Part shown: one piece after another, positions 41,077 to 50,289 of the stretch | How positions within the stretch are numbered: the stretch's first letter is position 1 | How the letters are laid out: each line of letters starts with the position of its first letter | Origin: Tenacibaculum todarodis | Lineage (GTDB): Bacteria > Bacteroidota > Bacteroidia > Flavobacteriales > Flavobacteriaceae | Length of the DNA: 64,000 nt | Direction: 5' to 3' | NCBI RefSeq assembly: GCF_001889045.1 | Contig: NZ_CP018155.1 | Span: 372,001 to 436,000, forward strand | Program-made: the position numbers and the translations under genes | The notes under the pieces: generated by a model | What the model was told of the DNA's origin: nothing | What the model saw: only the letters and a program-made list of their open reading frames with translations | The model's database searches: none

Positions 41077-42021
41077 TTAAAGCATTTTTGAGTTTTCTGA
41101 AAATTGAAAGCCATTTAAAAGACTTCTAGAGTCCATTTTTTTCTTCCCAGAAAGTTTAATCTCATCTATAATAAGGTAGCCATTACTAACTGCAACTTTT
41201 AGTTCTTTTTTTGTTGTAATTAAAGTTCCAACTTCTAAAGAATGATTTTCCTCTTCTTTACTAACAGCGTAAATTTTAGCGCTTATTTCTTCATTATTAG
41301 TATGTATTAATGTCCAAGCTGCCGGAAAAGGATTTAAGCCTCGTATCTTGTTATAAATTACGTTTAAAGGTAAAGACCAATCTATTCTACAATTATGTGG
41401 ATACAATTTTGGGGCAGATTTTTCTTCTAATTCGGGTTGTTTGGTTGTTTTTACTTCTTCTTTTGCAATTAAATCTACAGTTTCTGAAACCAAATGAGCA
41501 CCAAGATGCATTAATTTGTCGTGTAGCTCTCCAACCGTTTCATTGTTTTTAATATCAATTTCTGATTGTAATATAATTTCTCCTGTATCAATTTTATCAT
41601 CAATAAAGAAAGTAGTAACGCCAGTTTTTGTTTCTCCGTTTATAATTGCCCAATGTATTGGTGCAGCACCTCGGTAATCTGGCAATAAAGAGGCGTGTAA
41701 ATTAAAGGTGCCGTATTTTGGCATGTTCCAAACTGTTTTTGGTAACATTCTAAAAGCAACTACAATTTGTAAATTAGCATTTAAAGCCTTTAATTCCTCT
41801 TGAAATGCTGTGTTTTTTAAATTTTTAGGTTGAAGAATTGGTAGGTTTTGAGAGCGTGCATATTTTTTTACTGCAGATTCATTTAATTTTCTTCCACGTC
41901 CTGCAGGTTTATCAACCGCGGTTATAACACCAACAACGTTGTATTTGTTTTCAACCAAATGTTGTAAAATAGTTACAGCAAAATCGGGTGTTCCCATAAA
42001 TACGATGCGTAAATCTCTCAT
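41077..42021 (-). CDS. fmt: Methionyl-tRNA formyltransferase
   Basis: The 314-residue Fmt formylates initiator Met-tRNA. RIVFMGTPDFAV begins the formyltransferase domain, NLHASLLPDYRGAAPIHWAI (about 107-126) is the catalytic block with Asn/His, and FFIDDKIDTG gives the catalytic Asp (about 142-151). The C-terminal OB-like domain runs from about 205. Its ATG overlaps the stop of recQ in ATGA. The order AAA ATPase-recQ-fmt gives a DNA-repair/translation operon. Confidence 0.96.
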   Translation of the reverse strand: MRDLRIVFMGTPDFAVTILQHLVENKYNVVGVITAVDKPAGRGRKLNESAVKKYARSQNLPILQPKNLKNTAFQEELKALNANLQIVVAFRMLPKTVWNMPKYGTFNLHASLLPDYRGAAPIHWAIINGETKTGVTTFFIDDKIDTGEIILQSEIDIKNNETVGELHDKLMHLGAHLVSETVDLIAKEEVKTTKQPELEEKSAPKLYPHNCRIDWSLPLNVIYNKIRGLNPFPAAWTLIHTNNEEISAKIYAVSKEEENHSLEVGTLITTKKELKVAVSNGYLIIDEIKLSGKKKMDSRSLLNGFQFSENSKML

Positions 42022-43895
42022 TTTTTGTAGAATTTATTCTGATTATTTAACCCAAGTTTTTCTTCGGATAAAAGTTGTCGCAAATGTACCAAAATGTCTT
42101 GTTCATCTGCGTCTAAAAATGTACATATTTCCTTAGAAGAAAGAAGTTCTTTTTCAGTAATTAAAGTTAAAATTTCTTTTTCTGAAATAGTTGATTTTGT
42201 TTTTTGTTCTGCTAAACAAACATCACACATTTTACATTTAGCAGCTTTTTTTTCGCCAAAATAGGAGAGTAGTTGAATATTTCTGCAGATTGAGTCGTTT
42301 TCAATAAATGCTACAATATTTGCTGCTTTTTGCTTTTTCTGACTTAGAAATTGTGTTATTTCTCTTGAATTTCTATTTATTGTTCTGTCATCTTCTCTTG
42401 CTTGTAAGAATTTAACTTCAGAATTGTTTGTTGCTTGTTTGTAAGTAAGTAAACCTTCAGTATCCAGGCGCTCTAAATTAGTAATTACTTGATTGGAAGT
42501 TATACCTGCTTTTTTTGCTAATATAAATTCGTTAATTTTAGTTTCTTGCTCAAACAAGCCACCATAGCTTCTTAATAAGGTCTTAATAAAATGCTTGTCG
42601 GATTTATGATTTAATATTTTAGAGCTATTTGCATTAAACAGCAAAGAAGATTTTTTTGCAAAGTTATTTGTAACTTCAATAATACCATTGTTAACTAAAA
42701 GAGTAAGTACTGTTGCTGCTTTTGAGGGCGTAAAGTTATATTTTTTGCAGAATTCTAAAAAATTGAAATCGTAAATTGTTTCTAATAATTCTCCTTTTGC
42801 AATTTGAAAATTTTGGTATAATTTTTTGTGAATTTCTTTAACCTCGCTAAGAGATGGAAGCGACATTTCAGTTTGTTCCTTAAAAGATCTAATATCATTT
42901 GCGTTTTTTAGTAATACTGCAAAAGATTTTTTTCCATTTCTACCGGCTCTTCCTGCTTCTTGGAGGTAGTTTTCTATACTATTCGGAAAATCGTAATGCA
43001 CAACAACTTTAACATTAGCTTTGTCAATTCCCATTCCAAAAGCATTTGTTGCCACCATAATTGGTGTTTTTTCAGTCATCCAATTTTCAAAAGCAACTTG
43101 TTTTTCTATGTTAGATAAACCTCCGTTGTAAAAACTACTTTTAAATCCGTTAGCATTTAAAAAATTAGAAATTTGTGCTGTCTTTTTTCTTGAATTAACA
43201 TAAACAATCGCTGGAGATGTTGTCTTGGTGAAAATTTGTTTTAATCGATACAGTTTATCTTCAATTGTATAAATTTGATATGCTAAATTGTCTCTAAAAA
43301 ACGATTTTTTAAAGATTTTTGGCTTTTCTAAAGCCAAACTTTTAGAAATATCTTCTAAAACCTTTTTGGTTGCAGAAGCTGTTAAGGCAATAGTTGTAGC
43401 TTCTGGTTTTAATTCTCTTAGTTTACTAATGTTTCTGTAGGAAGGTCTAAAATCGTGACCCCATTCAGAAATACAATGCGCTTCATCAATTGCAATTATA
43501 GAAACGTTTAATTCTTTTATTTTTTGTTGAATTAAACGAGACTGTAGGCGTTCAGGAGAAATGTATAAGAATTTATAACTACCAAATTTTAAGTTATCAA
43601 AAATGGTAACAATTTCGTCGGGTGTACTTTTTGAAGGAATAGTAGTTGCTTTAATTCCGCGTTTTTGTAAACCTTCAACTTGATCTTGCATTAGTGCAAT
43701 AAGTGGAGAAATAACAATGCAAATTCCATCTAAAATAACTCCAGGAACCTGAAAACAAACAGATTTCCCGCCACCAGTTGGCAATAAAGCAATGGTGTTT
43801 TGTTTTGCTAATACAGCGTTTATTATTTCCGCTTGCGGTTCTCTAAAACTAGTGTGCTTCCAATATTGTTGTAGTATTTCTAAAGGAGAAATCAT
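42018..43895 (-). CDS. recQ: ATP-dependent DNA helicase RecQ
   Basis: The 625-residue protein has the RecQ helicase core: LPTGGGKSVCFQVP (Walker A, about 41-54), AIDEAHCISEWGHDFRPSY (about 137-155), VATNAFGMGIDKANV and LQEAGRAGRNG. The zinc-binding domain shows its cysteines at CRNIQLLSYFG, then CKMCDVCLA. No HRDC domain is evident at the short C-terminus. It unwinds recombination intermediates. Start and stop overlap both neighbours by ATGA, so the three genes are coupled. Confidence 0.94.
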   Translation of the reverse strand: MISPLEILQQYWKHTSFREPQAEIINAVLAKQNTIALLPTGGGKSVCFQVPGVILDGICIVISPLIALMQDQVEGLQKRGIKATTIPSKSTPDEIVTIFDNLKFGSYKFLYISPERLQSRLIQQKIKELNVSIIAIDEAHCISEWGHDFRPSYRNISKLRELKPEATTIALTASATKKVLEDISKSLALEKPKIFKKSFFRDNLAYQIYTIEDKLYRLKQIFTKTTSPAIVYVNSRKKTAQISNFLNANGFKSSFYNGGLSNIEKQVAFENWMTEKTPIMVATNAFGMGIDKANVKVVVHYDFPNSIENYLQEAGRAGRNGKKSFAVLLKNANDIRSFKEQTEMSLPSLSEVKEIHKKLYQNFQIAKGELLETIYDFNFLEFCKKYNFTPSKAATVLTLLVNNGIIEVTNNFAKKSSLLFNANSSKILNHKSDKHFIKTLLRSYGGLFEQETKINEFILAKKAGITSNQVITNLERLDTEGLLTYKQATNNSEVKFLQAREDDRTINRNSREITQFLSQKKQKAANIVAFIENDSICRNIQLLSYFGEKKAAKCKMCDVCLAEQKTKSTISEKEILTLITEKELLSSKEICTFLDADEQDILVHLRQLLSEEKLGLNNQNKFYKK

Positions 43896-44434
43896 ACTTT
43901 TAAATCCAAATGATTTAAAATAAAGTTTGTTCTATCTTTAATACTTCCAAAAGGAACTTCAATTAAAGAATAACCAATTTCTTCGTATGCATTTCTTAGA
44001 AAAGTGTCAATTTCTTGAGACTGTTCAAAAGTTTCATATCGCTCATTATCAGAAATGTATATGTTTTTCCAAGGAGGAAAAATAAAAAGCTTGGTGTAAT
44101 TATATTTTTTACCTTTTTCTTTGAAGTTTTCTGGATAATCCGTTTTAAAGAAATCCATATAAGCATAAACGTCAGGTATTCCTCTATCAAAAAATACGTG
44201 TTTCTGCTCACTTTTATGAGCGTCTACAAATTGTTGAATTCTTCCTTCTAACAATTTTTCGCTAAATAATAATGGCTGTGTTAAGAATAGTTGATCTATA
44301 CCTTCTTTTTGAGCTTTTAAGGTTACTTCTCTAGAAACTTCTTCCATACAAGAAAAGCCTAAACTTTTCAATTCGTTTAACACTGTTGTTTTTCCAGTTC
44401 CTGGACCTCCAATAAGAACAATTTTTTGTTGCAT
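43892..44434 (-). CDS. AAA/P-loop ATPase (AAA_28 type)
   Basis: This 180-residue single-domain P-loop protein has Walker A IGGPGTGKTT starting at residue 8 and a VFFDRGIPDVYAYMDF block near 80-95 that is the nucleoside-kinase-like lid/DRG motif. Members of this group are small predicted ATPases or kinases related to NadR and dephospho-CoA kinases. The ATG must be the start because Walker A begins only seven residues later. The promoter -7 element is 4 nt before the ATG, so its mRNA is probably leaderless. recQ follows with a 4-nt overlap. Confidence 0.85.
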   Translation of the reverse strand: MQQKIVLIGGPGTGKTTVLNELKSLGFSCMEEVSREVTLKAQKEGIDQLFLTQPLLFSEKLLEGRIQQFVDAHKSEQKHVFFDRGIPDVYAYMDFFKTDYPENFKEKGKKYNYTKLFIFPPWKNIYISDNERYETFEQSQEIDTFLRNAYEEIGYSLIEVPFGSIKDRTNFILNHLDLKV

Positions 44435-44438
44435 GTAG

Positions 44439-44446
44439 CAAATGTA
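44439..44446 (-). promoter_or_regulatory. -7 element 4 nt before the AAA ATPase start
   Basis: TACATTTG matches TAnnTTTG and is separated from the ATG by CTAC only. Leaderless expression is predicted. Confidence 0.65.
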
Positions 44447-44477
44447 AAATTTAAATGGTTAAAAATAATAAATAGTG

Positions 44478-44485
44478 TAATTTTG
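44478..44485 (+). promoter_or_regulatory. -7 element of the DUF493-SurA operon
   Basis: TAATTTTG matches TAnnTTTG about 36 nt before the DUF493 start. No TTG is seen at the normal distance upstream. Confidence 0.5.
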
Positions 44486-44521
44486 TGGCTTATTATTTGC
44501 AAACAATTTCAGAAAAGATTT

Positions 44522-44803
44522 ATGGAAGACAAAAAAGCATTTTATATAAAGCTAAAAGCCCAGTTAGATGATACCACAGAATTTCCTGCGGATTACATGT
44601 ACAAATTTATTGTACCAACAGATGGAGACCAAGTAAAAGAAGTCGAAGATTTATTTGATGACGCAGGAGCAGTTATAAAAACAAAAAAATCTAAAACAGG
44701 AAAATATTGTAGTGTTTCTATAGTTTTAAAGGTAGTAAGTTCGGATAAAGTTATATCTTATTATAAAAAGGCCGAAAGCATTAAAGGAATTATCTCATTA
44801 TAG
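44522..44803 (+). CDS. DUF493 family protein
   Basis: The 93-residue protein starts at ATG MEDKKAFYIKL, not at the upstream ATG of the longer frame, whose 32 extra residues read through a promoter and look non-coding. The DUF493 ferredoxin-like fold shows as FPADYMYKFIVPTD and KTKKSKTGKYCSVSIVLKV. It is a small cytosolic protein of unknown function, widespread in bacteria. It is followed 13 nt later by the SurA-type genes and probably cotranscribed. Confidence 0.85.
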   Translation: MEDKKAFYIKLKAQLDDTTEFPADYMYKFIVPTDGDQVKEVEDLFDDAGAVIKTKKSKTGKYCSVSIVLKVVSSDKVISYYKKAESIKGIISL

Positions 44804-44816
44804 TAAATTAAAAAAA

Positions 44817-46418
44817 ATGAAAAAAATATTATTTTTTATTTGTGTATGTGTAAGTTTTTCTATGTTCTCTCAAAAAGGAGAAGTACTTTTTAGTATTGAT
44901 AATGAAAAGGTAACGGTTGAAGAATTTAAAGATGTATACGAGAGAAATTTAGATTTAGTTGTAGATGAAGATTCTAAAAATATTGATAAATATTTAGATT
45001 TATATATAAACTATAAATTAAAAGTTAGAGAAGCCTATTCGTTAAAATTAGATACTTCAAGAAGTTATAAAAGAGAATTAGCGACCCATAAAAACCAATT
45101 AGCAGCTCCTTACTTACAAGACAATGCAATGTTAGAAAAGTTAGTTGAAGAAGCTTATTTTAGAACTAAAAACGAAATTAAAGCTAAACATATTTTAGTT
45201 CGTTTTCCTAAAGGCACAAAACCAAACGATACTTTAAGTTACTTTAATAAAATAACTGTCTATAGAAATAGAATTATAGCTGGAGAAAGTTTTGAGAAAG
45301 TAGCCGCTGAAGTATCAGAAGATCCATCAGCAAAAAGAAATAATGGCAATTTGGGTTATTTTTCTGCTTTTAAAATGGTGTATCCGTTTGAAGATGCTGC
45401 ATATAAAACTAAAATAGGAGAAGTTTCTAAACCATTTAAAACACGTTTTGGATATCATATTGTAAAAGTTGATGGCCTAAGATCTTCTAAAGGAGAGTTT
45501 GAAGTTGCTCATATTTTAATAGACGAAAGATCAATTATAGGTAAAGCACAAATTGATAGTGCTTACGCAAAGTTAAATAAAGGAGAAAGTTTTGAAAAGC
45601 TAGCTAAGCAATATTCTACAGACAAAGGTTCTGCTAGAAACGGTGGTAAATTACCAAGATTTGGAGCGGGGAAAATGGTTGAGGAGTTTGAAAATGTAGT
45701 GTTTAATCTTGTTGAAATTAATTCTTATAGCAAGCCATTTAAAACTAAATACGGTTGGCATATTGTTAAGTTGTTAAAAAAACACCCAGTTCAATCTTTT
45801 GAAAATGCTAAAAAAAGTTTAACAAAAAAAATTAAGAGTAGTGGAAGAGCACGTTCAGACAACAATGCTATTGCTGCTAAAATAGCTAAAGATTATAACA
45901 TAAAAATTTACGATAATGCTTTAGATATATTTAAAAAATCTGACAGAAGAAATTTTCCAACAGAAGAATTACAAAGTGTTTTATTAACTATTAATGATAA
46001 AGAAATAACACAAGAAACGTTTGCTTCTTATATAAAGCATCGTCGACATTTAACTATTGATACATTGTTAAAGAGCTTTAAAGATTCAGAAGTAATTAAA
46101 TATTATAAAGACCATTTAATTGATACAGAACCTGCTTATAAAAAAACGTTAAAAGGGTACAAAGATGATTTGTTACTGTTTGATTTAATGAAGCAGAAAA
46201 TTTGGGATAAAGCAGCTAAAGATACCCTTGGTTTAAAAGAATTTTTTAATACTTCTACTAAGTTTAAAGGACAGGATTTTTCTAAGAATAAAGGAAAGGC
46301 AATGAGTGCTTATCAAGATTTTTTAAAAGATAATTGGATTGAAGAACTGCATAAAAACTCAAAAGTTAAAATTAATAAAAAAGCCCTTCGTAGGTTTAAA
46401 AAACAATACAATCAATAA
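44817..46418 (+). CDS. Periplasmic peptidylprolyl isomerase with two parvulin domains
   Basis: This 533-residue SurA/PpiD-like protein has a signal peptide cleaved near MFSQKG. Two parvulin domains are visible: about 120-220 (IKAKHILVRFPKG ... GYFSAFKMVYPFEDAAY ... GYHIVKVDG) and about 228-325 (FEVAHILIDERS ... FGAGKMVEEFENVVF ... GWHIVKL). A long helical C-terminal region follows with lysine-rich segments. It is expected to fold or escort outer-membrane proteins in the periplasm. The stop codon overlaps the next start by 1 nt. Confidence 0.88.
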   Translation: MKKILFFICVCVSFSMFSQKGEVLFSIDNEKVTVEEFKDVYERNLDLVVDEDSKNIDKYLDLYINYKLKVREAYSLKLDTSRSYKRELATHKNQLAAPYLQDNAMLEKLVEEAYFRTKNEIKAKHILVRFPKGTKPNDTLSYFNKITVYRNRIIAGESFEKVAAEVSEDPSAKRNNGNLGYFSAFKMVYPFEDAAYKTKIGEVSKPFKTRFGYHIVKVDGLRSSKGEFEVAHILIDERSIIGKAQIDSAYAKLNKGESFEKLAKQYSTDKGSARNGGKLPRFGAGKMVEEFENVVFNLVEINSYSKPFKTKYGWHIVKLLKKHPVQSFENAKKSLTKKIKSSGRARSDNNAIAAKIAKDYNIKIYDNALDIFKKSDRRNFPTEELQSVLLTINDKEITQETFASYIKHRRHLTIDTLLKSFKDSEVIKYYKDHLIDTEPAYKKTLKGYKDDLLLFDLMKQKIWDKAAKDTLGLKEFFNTSTKFKGQDFSKNKGKAMSAYQDFLKDNWIEELHKNSKVKINKKALRRFKKQYNQ

Positions 46419-47278
46419 TGAAAAAAATAGTTTGCATAGTAGTTTGTTTTGTGTTTTTGTCTTGTGATTATTTAGGAATTCAATCTAAAAAAGCAGAGGA
46501 AATAGAAACGCCAATTGCAACTGTATATAATGCAAGCTTGTATAAAAAAGATATTGAAAATTTTTTACCTAAAAACATTACAAAAGAAGATAGTGTAGTT
46601 TTGGTAAAAAGCTTCATAAATTCTTGGGCAAAACAACAATTATTTCTGAAAAAAGCAGAATTAAACGCAACCGAAGCTAATAATGAAAACATAAATTCTT
46701 TAGTAAGTAATTATAGAGAAAGTCTTTTTATAAATGAGTACAAAGAACGTTTGATAAAACAAGAGTTAGATACTTTGGTTTTAGAAGATGAAATTGAAGA
46801 ATTTTATAAAGAGAATAAAGAAAATTTCAAGTTAAATGAAGAACTTATTCAGCTTAAATACCTTCATTTTGGCAGCGAGTTGTTAGATAAAAAAGGCATA
46901 GTAAAAAAGTTTAAATCTAGTAAAGAAGAAGATTTGGAAAGTTTAGAAAGTCAACGAATTAACTTTAAATCATCTAGATTAAGAGATAGTACTTGGTTGT
47001 CTTTAGATAATGTTTTGTTAAAAATACCTCCATTTGCAAAAGAACCTAAAGAAAAACTGTTAAAAATATCCAAATTCATCCAAAAAGAAGACAGTTTAGA
47101 TGTATATTTGGTCGCTGTAAAAAACGTTTTAAAAAGAAATGATTTAGCACCTTTAAGCTACATTACTCCACAGATAAAACAATTAATTTTACACAAACGT
47201 AAATTAGAATTAATTAGAGAGATTGAAAAAACGCTGATAAATGATGCAATTCAAAACGAAAACTTTAAAGAATATTAA
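46418..47278 (+). CDS. SurA-like lipoprotein without parvulin domain
   Basis: The 286-residue lipoprotein has the signal ending VCFVFLSC (Cys16). The rest is the helical chaperone-type region of SurA (FINSWAKQQLFLKKAELN; LEDEIEEFYKENKENFKLNEEL), but no parvulin active-site block can be seen. It appears to be a chaperone module that lost the isomerase domain. It overlaps the upstream gene by 1 nt (TAATG) and the downstream gene by 38 nt, so all three SurA-type genes are coupled. Likely periplasmic, helping outer-membrane protein biogenesis. Confidence 0.8.
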   Translation: MKKIVCIVVCFVFLSCDYLGIQSKKAEEIETPIATVYNASLYKKDIENFLPKNITKEDSVVLVKSFINSWAKQQLFLKKAELNATEANNENINSLVSNYRESLFINEYKERLIKQELDTLVLEDEIEEFYKENKENFKLNEELIQLKYLHFGSELLDKKGIVKKFKSSKEEDLESLESQRINFKSSRLRDSTWLSLDNVLLKIPPFAKEPKEKLLKISKFIQKEDSLDVYLVAVKNVLKRNDLAPLSYITPQIKQLILHKRKLELIREIEKTLINDAIQNENFKEY

Positions 47279-48623
47279 ATTATTAACCTTATTATTTTTC
47301 TTCGGAATTATAGCTGCAAACGCTCAAAAAGTGAAAATTGACGGTGTTGCTGTAGTTGTTGGGAAAAATATTGTTTTAGATTCTGATATAGATAAATTTA
47401 AAGAAGAAGTTAAATTAAGAAGTGAAGGTAAAATTGAGATTTCTGACTGTGAAATGTTAGAGGAATTAATGCAACAAAAATTATTAGCTCACCATGCAGT
47501 AATTGATAGTGTTATGGTAACAAAATCTCAAATTGACGACCGTGTTAATAGAAGTATTGGCTACTTTACACAAGAATATGGTAGTGAAGAAAAGATGATT
47601 AAAGCTTACGGCTTTAATAGTCTAACAGATATGAAAGAGGAATTAGGTCGTGTTCAAAAAGAAAACTTATTAATTCAAGGAGAGCAAGATAAACTAACAG
47701 AAAGTATAGATATTACACCAGAAGAAGTACGTGTATATTTTAACGGTTTAAAAGAAAAGAACGAACTTCCAGAGTTTCCTGCAGAAATAGAATTAGCACA
47801 ATTAGTATTAAGAGCAGAGCCAACAAAGGAAGAAACAGAAAGAGTAATAGCTAAGCTAAATCAAATTAAAAACCAAGTAGAAAAAGATGGAGCATCTTTT
47901 AGGTTAAAAGCCATTATAAACTCTACAGATCCATCTGTAGCTAAAAATGGTGGTAATTTAGGTGTTATTACCAAAGAAACTCAATTTATAAAAGAGTTTA
48001 AAGAAGTTGCTTTTTCTTTAGATGAAGGGCAAATTTCTGAACCATTTAAGTCAATTTTTGGTTATCATATAATCTTATTACATAAAATTAAAGGTCAAGG
48101 TAGAGAGGTTTCTCATATTTTAATGCAACCAGAAATTTCTGATGATAAGCTTTCAGAAACTAAGGCAGAAGTAGAGAAATTAAGAAAAGAAATTTTAGAA
48201 AATAAAATTACCTTTGAAGAGGCAGTTAAAAAATACTCTGAAGATGATGAGACTAAGAATAATGGAGGTATTTTAATGAATCCTTATTCAGGAGAAACTA
48301 CTTGGGAATTAACTCGTATGGATCCAGAATTGTATGGTAGAGTTAATGATCTTAAAAAAGGAGAAATTACAGAACCTTTTTATGATGAAACTCGTGGAGG
48401 AGAAAAAATGTACAAAGTAATTTTAATGAGAGATAGAACCGATACGCATACAGCAGAATTGGTAAATGATTATGTTAAAGTACAGCAATTAGCTTTGGCT
48501 AAAAAGAAAGAAGAAACCATTGATAAGTGGTCTAAAGAAAAAATTAGTGATACGTATATTAAACTTAATTCCGACTTTAAAAAATGTACATTTAAAAAAG
48601 ATTGGAAGAAAGAAAATAAGTAA
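47241..48623 (+). CDS. SurA-type peptidylprolyl isomerase
   Basis: The 460-residue protein has a signal peptide cleaved near IAANAQK (about residue 29). SurA N-terminal helices (about 30-170) precede parvulin regions at about 180-290 (EIELAQLVLRAEP ... GGNLGVITKETQFIKEFKEVAF ... GYHIILLHKI) and a second, more diverged one at about 293-390 (EVSHILMQPEI ... NNGGILMNPYSGET). The start overlaps the preceding lipoprotein gene by 38 nt; the second Met is an alternative start. It probably escorts outer-membrane proteins. Confidence 0.9.
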   Translation: MMQFKTKTLKNIKLLTLLFFFGIIAANAQKVKIDGVAVVVGKNIVLDSDIDKFKEEVKLRSEGKIEISDCEMLEELMQQKLLAHHAVIDSVMVTKSQIDDRVNRSIGYFTQEYGSEEKMIKAYGFNSLTDMKEELGRVQKENLLIQGEQDKLTESIDITPEEVRVYFNGLKEKNELPEFPAEIELAQLVLRAEPTKEETERVIAKLNQIKNQVEKDGASFRLKAIINSTDPSVAKNGGNLGVITKETQFIKEFKEVAFSLDEGQISEPFKSIFGYHIILLHKIKGQGREVSHILMQPEISDDKLSETKAEVEKLRKEILENKITFEEAVKKYSEDDETKNNGGILMNPYSGETTWELTRMDPELYGRVNDLKKGEITEPFYDETRGGEKMYKVILMRDRTDTHTAELVNDYVKVQQLALAKKKEETIDKWSKEKISDTYIKLNSDFKKCTFKKDWKKENK

Positions 48624-48644
48624 AAATAAATAAATTTACTATAT

Positions 48645-48776
48645 TGTCATTCCCGCTTTTAGTCTATCAAAAAAGATACACCAAGCGGGAATTTCAGTTA
48701 AAAAAAAGATTTCCTTGAGGCTTTGACTCAAGGTTTCTGTTAAAATTGTCTTTCCCGTGAAAACGGGAATCTAAAT
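48645..48776. repeat. Three-hairpin palindromic intergenic element
   Basis: The gap between surA and moxR holds three hairpins: TTCCCGCTT/AAGCGGGAA (48651-48692), CCTTGAG/CTCAAGG (48714-48734) and TTCCCGT-GAAA-ACGGGAA (48753-48770), whose loop is a GNRA tetraloop. The outer TTGTCATTCCCG and CGGGAATCTAAA flanks are themselves approximate inverted repeats. It looks like a REP/MITE-type palindromic element. Confidence 0.6.
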
Positions 48777-48802
48777 ATCGAATTAGAAAATAAGATTTAC
48801 CC

Positions 48803-49756
48803 ATGTCAGATGTAACTGCTGTAAATAATTTAGTTGAAAAATACACACAACTAAAACAAGAAATTAGCAAAGTAATAATTGGTCAAGATGAAGCAGTAAG
48901 CTTTACGTTATTGTCAATTTTTTGTGGAGGACATTCCTTATTAATTGGAGTTCCTGGTTTAGCCAAAACCTTATTAGTAAATACAGTTTCTGATGCTTTA
49001 GGACTGGGTTTTAAGCGTATACAATTTACACCAGATTTAATGCCTTCAGATATTTTAGGAAGTGAAATTTTAGATGAAAACCGTCAGTTTAAATTTATAA
49101 AAGGGCCAATCTTCTCTAACATCATTTTAGCAGATGAAATCAATAGAACACCTCCAAAAACACAAGCAGCGCTTTTAGAAGCTATGCAAGAGCGTTCTGT
49201 AACCGTTACAGGACATCATTATAAGTTAGATTTACCATTCTTTGTATTGGCAACACAAAACCCAATTGAGCAAGAAGGAACGTATCCTTTACCAGAAGCA
49301 CAATTAGACCGTTTTATGTTTTCTATTAATTTAGAATATCCAACGTTTGAAGAAGAAGTGCAGGTTGTAAAAAGCACAACATCTAATGCACAAGCAACGG
49401 TAAATTCTTTATTTTCTGCGGAAGAAATAGTGGCAATTCAAAAACTGATTAGAAAAGTTCCTGTAGCAGACAATGTGGTAGAATATGCGGTTAGATTAGT
49501 TGGTAAAACAAGACCAAAATCTGACCAAGCTCCGGAATTAATTCAAAAATATATTGATTGGGGAGCAGGACCAAGAGCTTCTCAGAACTTAATTTTAGCT
49601 GCAAAAGCACACGCTGTAATTAATAAAAAATATTCTCCAGATATTGAAGATGTGCAAGCGGTTGCTGTACCAATTTTATCGCACAGAATAGTAAAAAACT
49701 ACAAAGCAGAAGCAGAGGGAATTACCGTAAAACAGATTATTGAAAGCTTGTTTTAA
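48803..49756 (+). CDS. MoxR family AAA+ ATPase
   Basis: The 317-residue AAA+ chaperone has Walker A GVPGLAKTLL (about 48-57), Walker B ILADEINR (about 109-116), sensor-1 FFVLATQNPIEQEGTYPLP and the arginine-finger region QLDRFMFSI. MoxR proteins insert cofactors or metals into partner proteins and often sit with VWA and DUF58 genes; none of those is adjacent here, the next gene being convergent rsmD. Overlap with rsmD is 4 nt tail-to-tail. Confidence 0.93.
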   Translation: MSDVTAVNNLVEKYTQLKQEISKVIIGQDEAVSFTLLSIFCGGHSLLIGVPGLAKTLLVNTVSDALGLGFKRIQFTPDLMPSDILGSEILDENRQFKFIKGPIFSNIILADEINRTPPKTQAALLEAMQERSVTVTGHHYKLDLPFFVLATQNPIEQEGTYPLPEAQLDRFMFSINLEYPTFEEEVQVVKSTTSNAQATVNSLFSAEEIVAIQKLIRKVPVADNVVEYAVRLVGKTRPKSDQAPELIQKYIDWGAGPRASQNLILAAKAHAVINKKYSPDIEDVQAVAVPILSHRIVKNYKAEAEGITVKQIIESLF

Positions 49757-50289
49757 CCTTCAAAAAAGCTAAACACATTACCGCCATAACGTTTCTCGTA
49801 ACTGAATTTTGAGTGATCAGAAAGTTTGGTGTGTTTAGAGTGCTCTACAATTAACAAACCGTCTTCGTTTAAAATATTTCTTTCAAAAACGGTATCAACA
49901 ATTTTTAAGAATTGTTCTGCTTCAAAATCGTACGGTGGATCAGCGAATATAATATCGGCTGTAAGCGGTGTTTTGTCTAAAAACTTATAGACATCGCTTT
50001 TGTGTGTGTTAATGTCTAAATCGAGCCCTTTTGAGGTTTCATTAATGTATTTAATACATGCAAAGTGTTTGTCAATGGCGTAAATTTCTTTTGCCCCACG
50101 AGAAGCAAATTCAAAACTAATGTTTCCGGTACCCGCAAATAAATCTATAATAGAAATAGCATCAAAATAATAGGTGTTGTTTATTATATTAAACAAACTT
50201 TCCTTTGCCATGTCTGTTGTTGGTCTTACAGGCAAGTTCTTTGGTGCGGTAAGTCTTCTGCCTTTATGTTTTCCTGATATTATTCTCAT
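49753..50289 (-). CDS. rsmD: 16S rRNA (guanine966-N2)-methyltransferase
   Basis: The 178-residue RsmD has the family beginning MRIISGKHKGRRLTAP, the motif RPTTDMAKESLFNII and the SAM loop IIDLFAGTGNISFE (about 45-58). IIFADPPYDF (about 113-122) is the catalytic DPPY motif. It methylates G966 in 16S rRNA. It follows the DUF3822 gene, their ends meeting at the same nucleotide, and is tail-to-tail with moxR. Confidence 0.95.
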   Translation of the reverse strand: MRIISGKHKGRRLTAPKNLPVRPTTDMAKESLFNIINNTYYFDAISIIDLFAGTGNISFEFASRGAKEIYAIDKHFACIKYINETSKGLDLDINTHKSDVYKFLDKTPLTADIIFADPPYDFEAEQFLKIVDTVFERNILNEDGLLIVEHSKHTKLSDHSKFSYEKRYGGNVFSFFEG

